The notes: generated from the letters alone by a model not told the origin. A DNA stretch of 64,000 nt from CAVOKN01 sp963696505 (GCA_963696505.1 CAVOKN010000007.1:310001-374000); one strand, 5' to 3'; shown: positions 24,206-32,552, counted from the stretch's first letter. Translations and numbers: made by a program.

Positions 24206-26636
24206 TTATCTCACTGACCCGAAAACTGCGATTCTGTGGCCTCTCTGTGAGCAAGTCTGCGGCCTCCTGCGGGTGTTCCACAACCCGGTAGCCCATTGCC
24301 CGGTAGCCGCGTTGCCGTTTGTCCCACATCCGCAGCAGCGCCGGGTGTCCGGTATCGACGAAATCAATAATCCGGACATCGGTCTTGGTGGCGTGCTCGC
24401 GGTGGAGGCGGCCAGCATATTGCTGCAGAGTTCCCTTCCACGAGATCGGCATCGCCAGCACCAACGTGTCGAGCGCTGGATGATCGAAGCCCTCGCCGAC
24501 CAGCTTGCCGGTAGCGAGCAGAATGCGCGGCGCCTCGGGCGGCAACTCATCAAGCTCGGCGATCATGGTGGCACGCTGCTTCTTCGACATCCGACCGTGA
24601 AGCACGAAGGGCGCTGGTACTTGCCCATCCAGGGCGGCCAGAATCGCGTCGAGGTGTTCCGTACGTTCGGTCAGAACAAGCACCTTACGGCCCTGCCGGT
24701 AAGCATCCCTGACTTCGGCGGCAATGGCGGCGGTACGTGCCTGATCGATTGCAAGATGCCGGAACACATCCTGAATGCCCGTCTCTGCGGGCAAATCAAT
24801 CCGCGTGAAGAGTGAACGCGGCTCCACGACCAGATCGTGGGGCGCGCTGGCCGGCTTGGCCGCCGTGTAACGGATCGGCCCGCACTGCATGAAGATAATC
24901 GGCTGCTGCCCATCACGGCGAATCGGTGTAGCCGTCAGGCCGAGCACATACTTGGCCTTGACCACTTTCAAGATCGCATCGAATGAGGCTGCACCGATGT
25001 GGTGGCACTCATCAATGATGACGTGGCCGTAGTTCTCGACGACTGGATTGATTTCCCCCTGCCGTGACAATGACTGCATCACAGCGATATCGATCTTACC
25101 GGTCGGTTTGGCTTTGCCGCCGCCGATGGTACCGACCACGCCCTTGCCGACATCCAGGAAGGACTGCAGGCGTTCCTGCCATTGCTTGAGTAATTCGGTG
25201 CGATGCACCAGAACCAGCGTATTGACTCCCCGCCGGGCGATCATCGCCGCTGCAGTCACTGTCTTGCCGAAGGCAGTCGGAGCGCAGAACACGCCGACAT
25301 CATGCTTGAGCATGGCCGTCACGGCTGCTTCCTGATCCGGCCGTAGAGTGCCGGCGAAACCGACTTCCAAAGCCACACCGGCGTACTGTTCATCAATCAA
25401 ATCGCAGGCAATCCCGTTGTCCCGCAGCAGATCCCGTGCAGCATCGAGGCAGCCACGCGGGAGTGCGATGTGATTGGGGTAGTTCTCGGCGCAGCCGATT
25501 ACGCGCGGCTCGTCCCATACCGAGAAGCGCATCGCCTGTTTCTTGTAGAACTCCGGATTCTGGAACGCGGCCAAGCGGATCAGCCGATTGGCCAGTGCCT
25601 GCGGCAGTTGCGCTTTCTCAAAGTAGACGAGGTTGGCCAGCGTCACCGTCAGTGATTTCGGCATTGGGCCAGCCAGCTTCTTGAGGGCTGATCGCTTCCA
25701 CGGTTCCTTCAAATCCTCGTCATCAATGAAGGTGACGTCAAGCGGATGGGCATGGCCCGTCGCCTTGAAGATGGTTGGTTCAATGTCGTGCGACGCCATC
25801 GGCACGATGGTCAACAGAAATCCCCATTGATCCTGATAGGGCTGCAGACCCGCATCAACGAATACGCTGCACCCGTTCTCACGCGGATATTTCTGCAAGG
25901 GCAGCGCGATCAGATTGCCGAAGCCACCTTTGGGCAAGGAGTCCTGGTTAGGGAACAACCGGTCATAGGATTCGAGCTTCAGTTGTCGGGTACGGGCACA
26001 GGTATGGCTGATGATGGCGGTGCCGAGGCGACGGGCATCGCGGGCCGAAACTTTACTGGCGAAAAACACCCAGGCGTGCGCGCCCTTGCCGGATCGCGAA
26101 ATTTCCAGGGCTGCCGGAACACCCAGTTCTTCGCAGGACCGAATGAATGCGTGCGCGTCGTCACGCCACTCGGCCTCGTCGAAATCGACAGCGAGGAAGT
26201 AACAGCTATCGTCCTCCAGCAAGGGATACACCCCGACAGTGTGCTCGCCGGCCAGGTGGTCATAGATTACTGAGTCCGACAGAGGTATCAGCCGGCGCTT
26301 GTCGCAGTCGCCGCACTTGATGCGGGGCTTTTCGCAGACCCCGGCGCGCCATTCGTTGGCGCAGGCCGGCGAGTAGCCGATTTTGCCGGTGGTCTTGCTT
26401 TCCCACCGGACGGGATACACGTCGGTTCGTCCCCGAAACAGGCGACGGAACAGAGCGACCTTTTCACCAGTGGAGAGCCGCGAGGGCTCGGGTTCTGGAT
26501 CTGCTGCGGCAGGCGGGGGTGGCAGGCGCCATTCGATGCCGCGGGATTCCAGCAGCGAGATCAGGCGGGCGTTCTCCAACTGCAATGCGGTAAGTTGATC
26601 ATCCTGCACGGATCCAGTTCTCCGACGACGCTCCAC
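24192..26636 (-). CDS. Primase-helicase fusion: AEP (TOTE-type) plus DEAD/DEAH helicase
   Basis: An 814-residue multidomain protein. Residues 10-32 are a short coiled coil. A Cys cluster at 92, 101, 108 and 111 forms a likely zinc knuckle. The archaeo-eukaryotic primase domain follows, with catalytic VDFDE (140-144) and SGKGAHAW (His177), then ESYDRLFPNQD and GNLIALPLQKYPRENG. From about residue 415 a superfamily 2 helicase begins: Walker A APTAFGKT (442-449), DECH (532-535), LTATP (557-561) and QYAGRLHRE (729-737). This matches the primase-helicase core described for TOTE conflict systems. Translation starts at ATG 26636 and is divergent from rloA. Confidence 0.85.
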   Translation of the reverse strand: MERRRRTGSVQDDQLTALQLENARLISLLESRGIEWRLPPPPAAADPEPEPSRLSTGEKVALFRRLFRGRTDVYPVRWESKTTGKIGYSPACANEWRAGVCEKPRIKCGDCDKRRLIPLSDSVIYDHLAGEHTVGVYPLLEDDSCYFLAVDFDEAEWRDDAHAFIRSCEELGVPAALEISRSGKGAHAWVFFASKVSARDARRLGTAIISHTCARTRQLKLESYDRLFPNQDSLPKGGFGNLIALPLQKYPRENGCSVFVDAGLQPYQDQWGFLLTIVPMASHDIEPTIFKATGHAHPLDVTFIDDEDLKEPWKRSALKKLAGPMPKSLTVTLANLVYFEKAQLPQALANRLIRLAAFQNPEFYKKQAMRFSVWDEPRVIGCAENYPNHIALPRGCLDAARDLLRDNGIACDLIDEQYAGVALEVGFAGTLRPDQEAAVTAMLKHDVGVFCAPTAFGKTVTAAAMIARRGVNTLVLVHRTELLKQWQERLQSFLDVGKGVVGTIGGGKAKPTGKIDIAVMQSLSRQGEINPVVENYGHVIIDECHHIGAASFDAILKVVKAKYVLGLTATPIRRDGQQPIIFMQCGPIRYTAAKPASAPHDLVVEPRSLFTRIDLPAETGIQDVFRHLAIDQARTAAIAAEVRDAYRQGRKVLVLTERTEHLDAILAALDGQVPAPFVLHGRMSKKQRATMIAELDELPPEAPRILLATGKLVGEGFDHPALDTLVLAMPISWKGTLQQYAGRLHREHATKTDVRIIDFVDTGHPALLRMWDKRQRGYRAMGYRVVEHPQEAADLLTERPQNRSFRVSEISDEK

Positions 26637-26700
26637 ATGGTTGGCTGGCTATTGGCGGATGGCGATCTTATCATAACAGCGGCTTATATACAAAAATAAA

Positions 26701-26747
26701 TTGCATTTACGCGTTATTAGCGCATAATTGGCAAATATTTTATGCGC
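26701..26747 (+). promoter_or_regulatory. Putative rloA promoter overlapped by inverted-repeat operator
   Basis: In the 125-bp AT-rich gap between the divergent genes, TTGCAT (26701) and CATAAT (about 26723-26728) are 16 bases apart. A perfect 8-bp inverted repeat, GCGCATAA (26720-26727) and TTATGCGC (26740-26747), covers the -10. A DNA-binding regulator could repress the locus from here; none of the four neighbouring proteins has an obvious HTH. Confidence 0.5.
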
Positions 26748-26761
26748 ACAAGGTGAATACG

Positions 26762-28030
26762 ATGTTGGTCGAGTTCCGCATCAAGAACTTCCGCAGCTTG
26801 CGCGACGAGCAGGTGCTTAGCCTTGTTGCGTCCAAGGACAAGACCCTGCAGGACACTCACACGCTCGCCACCAACCTCAAGGCTGCGCCCAATCTGCTGA
26901 GGAGTGCCGTCCTCTACGGCGCCAACGCCAGCGGCAAGTCCAATCTCATCAAAGGACTTCAGTACATGCGCGGTGTGGTGATGGAGTCAGCCACCGTTAT
27001 CCAGCCCGGTCAGACCTATGCTGTGCAGCCCTTCCGGCTCGATACCGAATCAGCCGGCCAGCCGACCGAGTTCGAAGTCACCTTCGTTGTGGACGGAGTG
27101 CGCTACCAGTATGGCTTTGCCATGACCTCGCAGCGCATCGTGCGCGAGCACTTGCTGGTCTATAAGGCCTTCAAGCCACAGCGCTGGTTCGAACGTGTTT
27201 TTGATGCCAAGACCGGCAAGGATGTGTACGAATTCGGTCCTGGCCTCAAGGGCCCCAAGAACCTCTGGGAAAGCGCCACCCGGCCGAATTCGTTATTCCT
27301 GTCGATGGCGGTCCAGCTCAACAGCGAGGCGCTCCGCCCCGTGTTCGACTGGTTTGCCAATGGCTTGGTGATCTTCAACGAGCAGGCCCAGCTCAGCAGG
27401 CAGGTGTCGATCCAGATGCTCAAGCAAGCCGAAGGCCGCAAGCAGATTTGCGACTTTCTCACCGCCGCCGACATCAGCATTGCCGACATCGAGGTCGTCA
27501 CGCGCAAGGTGCCGGGGCAAGCAGTCCATTTCGACCTGGTGGCCGGCAAGACAGAGGTGCGCGCCGAAGAAATGGAAGAGCACCAGTTACGATTCTCCCA
27601 CATCACAGAACAAGGCCGGGCCGTGTTTGACCTGTTGGACGAATCCAACGGCACACGCAATCTGCTGTTTCTCACCGGCCCGGTGCTGGACATCATGAGG
27701 AAGGGGCTGACACTGGTCATCGATGAACTCGACACCAGTCTGCACACGCTGCTGGTACGCGAACTGGTCCGGCTGTTCCATCGGCCCGAGGCCAATACCG
27801 GTGGCGCGCAGCTGATCTTCACCACTCACGACACCTCGCTGCTCGATGCCCCAGATCTGTTTCGCCGCGACCAGGTCTGGTTTGTCGAGAAAGATCAGAA
27901 GCAGGCATCCGCGTTGGTCGCTCTGTCCGAATTCAGCCCGCGCAAAAGCGAGGCCTTGGAGCGTGGTTACCTGATCGGCCGCTACGGAGGCGTGCCTTTC
28001 CTCCACTCCGACCTCGGGGTGAGGCACTGA
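26762..28030 (+). CDS. RloA-like AAA ATPase (AAA_15/21, COG1106)
   Basis: An SMC/ABC-like ATPase of 422 residues. The N-terminus MLVEFRIKNFRSLRDEQVLSLV is typical of COG1106. Walker A is LYGANASGKSNLIKGL (residues 51-66). Walker B and the following loop read LVIDELDTSLHTLLVREL, with a switch His in IFTTHDTSLLD. The ATG at 26762 is preferred over GTG at 26753 because AAGGTG lies 4-9 bases upstream of it. It overlaps the RloB-like gene by 1 base. In analogous pairs (OLD/Gabija, PARIS) such ATPases control a nuclease or toxin partner; here that is inference. Confidence 0.85.
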   Translation: MLVEFRIKNFRSLRDEQVLSLVASKDKTLQDTHTLATNLKAAPNLLRSAVLYGANASGKSNLIKGLQYMRGVVMESATVIQPGQTYAVQPFRLDTESAGQPTEFEVTFVVDGVRYQYGFAMTSQRIVREHLLVYKAFKPQRWFERVFDAKTGKDVYEFGPGLKGPKNLWESATRPNSLFLSMAVQLNSEALRPVFDWFANGLVIFNEQAQLSRQVSIQMLKQAEGRKQICDFLTAADISIADIEVVTRKVPGQAVHFDLVAGKTEVRAEEMEEHQLRFSHITEQGRAVFDLLDESNGTRNLLFLTGPVLDIMRKGLTLVIDELDTSLHTLLVRELVRLFHRPEANTGGAQLIFTTHDTSLLDAPDLFRRDQVWFVEKDQKQASALVALSEFSPRKSEALERGYLIGRYGGVPFLHSDLGVRH

Positions 28031-28800
28031 TGGCGCGCGACAACTCCCCTTGGGAGCGCCAGCGCAAGCAGCTTGAACGCAAGCTAAATCAGCGTGCCAG
28101 TTATGACCGCATCCTGATCGTTTCCGAAGGCAGCAAGACGGAGCCCAACTACTTCAGGGAAATTCGCGCCGCCCATCGCCTGCAGACCGCCAACGTAGAG
28201 GTCCAGCCCAGTGAGCTGGGGACGTCATCGATTCAGGTGGTAAAATATGCGAAAGAACTGTTCGAGAAGGGTGACCGGCATAAGCACATCCAGCCCCGTG
28301 CTTTCGAGCAGGTCTATGCTGTGTTCGATCGCGACGACCATGCCAGCTACTTCGACGCGTTGAATCTCGCCGCGTCGCTTGATGGCAAACTCAGGAACGA
28401 CAACAAGCAGCCCATCATCTTCAAGGCCATCGCGTCGGTGCCGAGCTTCGAACTGTGGCTGCTGCTGCACTATGACGACATTCAGGCGCCCCTGCATCGA
28501 GATGAAGTGATACAGCGTCTGAAGAGGTATTTCCCAGGCTATGAAAAGGGTGCGGCAGGCACGTTCGCCACAACCCGGCAACACATGGACATTGCTACGC
28601 TGCGCGCGGGGCGGCTGGCAACCAGGGCCACAGCCTATGACGATCCAGAGCCGTTTACTGCCATCGCCGAGTTGGTGTTATTGCTGACCAATTTACGTAG
28701 TAGTCAGCCAAACTCAAGAGTGCCGAGTTCTCCCCCGTCTTCGCGCGGCCTCGGCACGCCGCTCGTGGTCCTCGATCCAGTTCTCGGTAAGCCGATCTAG
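28030..28800 (+). CDS. RloB-like protein, 3' end replaced by IS sequence
   Basis: An RloB family protein. The acidic motifs resemble a TOPRIM-type metal site: ILIVSEGSKTEPNYF (Glu33) and VYAVFDRDDH (Asp100, Asp102), followed by SVPSFELWLLLHYDD. The family part runs to about LVLLLTNLRSSQP. From 28712 the frame enters the IS element and about 30 residues are read from it before the stop at 28800. Only a few native C-terminal residues seem lost: joining the IS flanks with a two-base duplication gives a stop five codons later. The start overlaps rloA, so it should act with that ATPase, probably as nuclease or effector. Confidence 0.8.
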   Translation: MARDNSPWERQRKQLERKLNQRASYDRILIVSEGSKTEPNYFREIRAAHRLQTANVEVQPSELGTSSIQVVKYAKELFEKGDRHKHIQPRAFEQVYAVFDRDDHASYFDALNLAASLDGKLRNDNKQPIIFKAIASVPSFELWLLLHYDDIQAPLHRDEVIQRLKRYFPGYEKGAAGTFATTRQHMDIATLRAGRLATRATAYDDPEPFTAIAELVLLLTNLRSSQPNSRVPSSPPSSRGLGTPLVVLDPVLGKPI

Positions 28801-29121
28801 CTCGTCCAATTCCTCCTGAGAAGAGGTGGGTGGGGCAAACTCCATTTCGAGCCAACCGATCAGATGCGTTTTGATCAGCTCGAGCGGAAACTCTGGGCAG
28901 CCCGCGTGAATCCGTTGCACGGACTCGGTAATCGAAAGCCGTTTCCCATCTTCCCAGATGATCTTGCGATTCTTGGCGTCAACATCGACCTTTTCCAGCA
29001 ACATCCACACAGCATCCAACACTTCACTGGAAAGCTCCCCTTCGGCAGAGTCCATCCAGCCGGCAAAACCTTCGAGGAAAGGATTGCCCTCGAAGGGATG
29101 TTTGGCACGCTGTTTGCCCAT
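28714..29121 (-). CDS. IS passenger gene, hypothetical protein
   Basis: A 135-residue acidic protein with no family I recognise. Features are a Trp-rich N-terminal half (LEGFAGWMDSAEGEL, DAVWMLLEKVDVD) and an acidic helix with EELDELDRLTENWIEDHERR near the end. Its TGA stop falls inside the left terminal repeat of the IS, so the gene is an integral part of the element. It follows the 104-residue gene on the same strand with a 23-base gap, so they are probably co-transcribed. It may regulate transposition, but nothing in the sequence proves this. Confidence 0.65.
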   Translation of the reverse strand: MGKQRAKHPFEGNPFLEGFAGWMDSAEGELSSEVLDAVWMLLEKVDVDAKNRKIIWEDGKRLSITESVQRIHAGCPEFPLELIKTHLIGWLEMEFAPPTSSQEELDELDRLTENWIEDHERRAEAARRRGRTRHS

Positions 29122-29144
29122 CAGCTAAGCATAGCACTGCCGGG

Positions 29145-29459
29145 TTAGGGTCTGCGCGCCAGTTTCATCTTCAGGCGACTGTGCTCAATGCCCAAGGCAA
29201 TCCATTCTGCGCTCAGGGCCTTGAAGCGCTTGTAGTTGGCGATCTGGCGGCGCACATCGCGCAGGCTCTCGCGTGCAATGTATTCGGTGCGGCTCTTCAT
29301 CTCCCGTGTATAGCTGAGCTGGTAGTAGGCCCCGCTTTGGCTCTCCGGATCTTTGTACTGGCGCGTTAGCGAGCCCGGCCGCATCTCATCGATTGCCGCC
29401 AGTTCTGCCTTGATCCTGTCAATGCGCTTTTGGATCTGCGCGAGTCGCTTTGCTGTCAT
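29145..29459 (-). CDS. IS passenger gene, small basic helical protein (DUF6788-like)
   Basis: A 104-residue protein with an N-terminal coiled coil (AQIQKRIDRIKAELAAIDEM). A central LTRQY segment with AYYQLSYTREMKSRTEYI and a basic helix end follow. This pattern resembles DUF6788 proteins, which often accompany transposases; I am moderately sure of that name. It starts 55 bases from the divergent transposase gene and shares with it a palindromic promoter region. That arrangement suggests a DNA-binding regulator of the element. Confidence 0.65.
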   Translation of the reverse strand: MTAKRLAQIQKRIDRIKAELAAIDEMRPGSLTRQYKDPESQSGAYYQLSYTREMKSRTEYIARESLRDVRRQIANYKRFKALSAEWIALGIEHSRLKMKLARRP

Positions 29460-29464
29460 TAGGA

Positions 29465-29480
29465 TAGCATACCCATGCTA
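29465..29480. promoter_or_regulatory. Palindrome between divergent IS genes
   Basis: TAGCAT (29465-29470) and ATGCTA (29475-29480) form a perfect 6-bp inverted repeat around ACCC. They lie directly upstream of the passenger gene start and beside TATACT elements that could serve the transposase. A likely operator within the IS control region. Confidence 0.5.
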
Positions 29481-29514
29481 TACTATACTGTGAACTCTTT
29501 GATGGGAGGAGGCG

Positions 29515-30915
29515 ATGTCGCTGTGGATTGCCTGGTGGGACGCAATTCGGTTGCTGCGCCCGGCGTTCTCGCGCCTGCGCAGCTTCATGTGGTTCGCCAC
29601 GGCCGTGGCAGGCTTGACGGTGCGCACCGAGCTGCTGGGGGTGACCAGCATCGTGCGGGCGCTGAAGCTAACGCCTCGCTTCTACAACAAGCTGCTCGAT
29701 AGCTTTCATAGCAGCGCCGTGCAGCTCGATCGGCGCTCGGCGCTGTGGACACAGGCGGTGCTGCACCTGTTGCCTGAGCCGCTGCGCATCAACGGCCGGC
29801 GCGTCCTGGTCGGCGACGGCATCAAGGCACCCAAGTGCGGCAAGAAGATGCCCGGCGTGAAGCTGCTGCATCAACAGTCAGAATCGAACACCAAACCGGA
29901 ATACATCATGGGGCATTCGTTGCAGGCGGTCAGCGTGCTGGTACAGGCCGCTCAGAGTGTCTTCGCTCTACCGCTGGCGGTGCGCATCCACGAAGGTCTG
30001 GTGTGGTCCAATCGCGATCGGCGCACCCTGCTGGACAAAATGCTCGCGCTGCTCGGGATCATCGCGATCCAGGATCCGTTCTACTTCGTGGCCGATGCGT
30101 ACTACGCAGCGCGCAAAATCGTGAACGGTTTGCTCGATCAGAACAACCACCTGGTCACCCGGGTGAAATCCCATGCAGTCGCCTATGCGCCGTACTTGCA
30201 GCCGGGCCCGCGCCAAAGAGGCCGGCCCCGGCTCTACGGCACGAAGCTCAAGCTCAAATCACTGCTGAACGACCCGCAGTCCATGCAATCGGCCGCGAGC
30301 CCCGTCTACGGCGAGCACAACGTCACGATCCAGTATCGGCTCAGCGATTTACTGTGGCGTCCGGCCGGCCGGTTGGTGCGCTTCGTGGCGGTCATTCATC
30401 CTTCCCGAGGCTCCTGCCTGTTGATGTGCACGGACACCTGCTTGAGCGCCATCGAGATCATTCGCCTCTACGGGCTGCGCTTCAAGATCGAACACAGCTT
30501 CAAACAGGCTGTACGTCTGATCGGTGCGTTCGCCTACCATTTCTGGATGCAAGACATGAAGCCGCTTCGCCGCCGCAACGGTAATCAACATCTTCATCGC
30601 GAGTCGCTCGACTACCGCAACGCCATCAAGCGCAAGATCCACGCCTATCATGTGTTCATCCAGGCCGGCGTCGTCTGTCAGGGACTGCTTCAGTACCTGG
30701 CCGTCGCCTTTCCCAAGCCCGTCTGGAACTCCTTCGGCTCTTGGCTGCGAACGATTCGCCCCGGCATCCCTCCATCTGAGTTCGTTGTCGCCTATGCGTT
30801 ACGCCAGAGCCTGCCCGAATTTCTCTTGAATGCCGTCCAATGCAATTTCCTCGCGAAATTCATCGTCGAAAGGCAAGACCCCGGTAACGTAGAGATGTTC
30901 CGGTTGGCCTCATGA
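29515..30915 (+). CDS. DDE transposase of 2.2-kb IS
   Basis: A 466-residue transposase of the RNase H fold. The catalytic acids are likely Asp in VLVGDGIKAPK, Asp in YFVADAYYAARKI and Glu in LRFKIEHSFKQAVRLIG, the last being the YREK-like signature of the IS4 superfamily. A strong GGGAGGAGG site precedes the ATG. No stops or frameshifts. The closest family within the superfamily is not clear to me, because the signature residues differ from standard IS4. Confidence 0.82.
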   Translation: MSLWIAWWDAIRLLRPAFSRLRSFMWFATAVAGLTVRTELLGVTSIVRALKLTPRFYNKLLDSFHSSAVQLDRRSALWTQAVLHLLPEPLRINGRRVLVGDGIKAPKCGKKMPGVKLLHQQSESNTKPEYIMGHSLQAVSVLVQAAQSVFALPLAVRIHEGLVWSNRDRRTLLDKMLALLGIIAIQDPFYFVADAYYAARKIVNGLLDQNNHLVTRVKSHAVAYAPYLQPGPRQRGRPRLYGTKLKLKSLLNDPQSMQSAASPVYGEHNVTIQYRLSDLLWRPAGRLVRFVAVIHPSRGSCLLMCTDTCLSAIEIIRLYGLRFKIEHSFKQAVRLIGAFAYHFWMQDMKPLRRRNGNQHLHRESLDYRNAIKRKIHAYHVFIQAGVVCQGLLQYLAVAFPKPVWNSFGSWLRTIRPGIPPSEFVVAYALRQSLPEFLLNAVQCNFLAKFIVERQDPGNVEMFRLAS

Positions 30916-30950
30916 GGTCAGTCCCGGAGACAAACTCGGGACTCTTGAGT

Positions 30951-31203
30951 AAGAACCACATCGTGAAAGAATAGCCCATAGTAAAGTATTTCAAATTGGT
31001 CGCGTTTAATCTGCTGAATATTGCAATCAAAATCGAAGCGCTCCCATTCTGAAAAATTTACTTGTCGATTTTCAGCAAGCTCGTCTTGAATTCATCCAAG
31101 GACAGTTGCTTCTGTGATTGCTCTATCGCTCTTTTTCCTGACCGTAGAAAACTTGACCTCGACACGGTGGTTCTTGATGTCATCGTAGAGGTCATGGAAT
31201 AAG
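30951..31203 (-). pseudogene. Fragment of unidentified gene between IS and recombinase
   Basis: Reading the minus strand from 31203 gives one frame with a single TGA: FHDLYDDIKNHRVEVKFSTVRKKS, then AITEATVLG-stop-IQDELAENRQVNFSEW. FDFDCNIQQIKRDQFEILYYGLFFHDVVL follows, up to the IS boundary. The composition, AT-rich codons and absence of other stops show former coding sequence. The VEVKFS stretch resembles the Glu-X-Lys of PD-(D/E)XK nucleases, and the rest resembles restriction-enzyme-like C-termini, but I cannot name a family. The 5' part is missing at the recombinase junction. If the IS is removed with a 2-bp AA duplication, the frame ends in a natural stop two codons later. Confidence 0.6.
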
Positions 31204-32552
31204 TTGAACCTCACCGTCCCGAAGCGTTGCGCTGTCTATTGCCGGGTATCGAGTGACGAGCGCCTTGATCAATCGTTCAACTCCCTCGATGCCCGGAAGG
31301 AAGCTGGGCTGGCCTACGTCGCAAGTCAGCGTGCCGAGGGTTGGATTCCGGTATCCGATGACTACATCGATCCCGGCTTCACCGGCGGCAATATGGATCG
31401 TCCCGGACTGAAACGATTGATGACCAATATTGAGGCCGGCAAGATCGATATCGTGGTGGTGTACAAGATTGATCGCCTGACGCGCAGTCTCGGCGACTTC
31501 TCGCGACTGATCGAAGTCTTCGAGCGGCACAAGGTGTCGTTCGTTTCGGTCACGCAGCAGTTCAACACCACGACGTCGATGGGCCGGTTGATGCTCAATA
31601 TCCTGCTGTCGTTTGCACAGTTCGAGCGGGGAGTCACCGGCGAACGTATCCGCGACAAGATTGCCGCGAGCAAGGCGAAGGGCATGTGGATGGGTGGCCA
31701 CCCGCCCCTGGGGTATCGCATCGAAGATCGGCGACTGATTGTTGTTGACGTCGAAGCGGATCTGGTTCGGCGCATCTTCAAGGATTTTGCGGCATGCCGG
31801 TCAACCACGGATCTGGTACGCCAACTGGCCGCCGACGGAAAAACGAACAAGCAGGGCAAGCCGTCCAGCAAGCAGATGCTCTACAAGCTGATGCACAACC
31901 GGGTCTACCTCGGCGAGATTCCCCCCACAAGGGAAAGAGCTACCCCGGTGCGCACCAAGCGATCATTGATCTGGCACTGTGGGATGCGGCCCACGCAGTC
32001 CTCGCGGAGAACAACCGGCAACGTACCTCCGAGACGTGGCAGCGGCGACAGCCGGAGGCTTTGCTGCTCGGGTTGTTCTATACGGCGGACGGGGAGAAAT
32101 TCCGGCCGGCGTTTACATGCAAGCCAAACGGCAAGCGCTATCGCTACTACGTGCCGAATCGGAAAGTGCGCTTCGGTGCCGATGCCAGCCCGGCAGGCAG
32201 GGTGCCGGCGGAACCCATCGAGCAAATGGTACTGGCGCAGGTCCACGCCGTGTTGAAAGCGCCGGAGATGGTGCAGTCGGTTTGGGACGTGGTCAGGGCC
32301 GAGTATCCGGACATCACCGAGCCTGAGGTGGTGCTGCCATTGCGCCAACTCGGGCAGGTGTGGGAGCAAGTGTTCCCGGCCGAACGCCAGCGCATCGTGC
32401 AGTTGCTGATTGAGCGGGTCACATTGCGCGAAGAAGGCATTGAGATTGTCTGGCGCGAGGTGGGTTGGCACACGCTGGCCGGCGAGATGCGGCCGGGCAC
32501 GATAGGCGCTGAATTACTGGAACTTGAACAGCAGCAGGAGGTAATGGCATGA
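31204..32552 (+). CDS. Large serine recombinase (frameshift at poly-C near 31925)
   Basis: A site-specific recombinase of the resolvase/invertase family. The N-terminal catalytic domain has CAVYCRVSSDE (nucleophile Ser16), YKIDRLTRSLGDF and FAQFEREx-type helix FAQFERGVTGERI. A recombinase domain follows (HPPLGYRIEDRRL, LMHNRVYLGEI). After GEI a run of six C shifts the frame; the continuation HKGKSYPGAHQAIIDLALWDAAHAVL and the zinc-ribbon-like/coiled-coil tail are read in the next frame to 32552. A C-run of seven or four would restore one protein of about 449 residues. The start is TTG at 31204. It overlaps the next gene by 4 bases. Confidence 0.8.

Larger units (their letters stand above)
28712..30950 (+). 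mobile_element. 2.2-kb insertion sequence with two passenger genes
   Basis: The boundaries are set by terminal inverted repeats. The left end starts ACTCAAGAGTGCCGAGTT, and the right end read inward starts ACTCAAGAGTCCCGAGTT; 21 of the first 26 positions match. It contains a DDE transposase on the plus strand and two small genes on the minus strand. Both flanks show AA, a possible 2-bp duplication. It lies at the 3' end of the RloB-like gene and abuts the 3' end of an oppositely oriented gene fragment. The IS family is uncertain (IS4-superfamily style). Confidence 0.8.

Noticed and set aside
28712..28800. Genuine 30-residue C-terminal extension of RloB
   Set aside because: These codons lie inside the terminal repeat and passenger gene of the insertion sequence.
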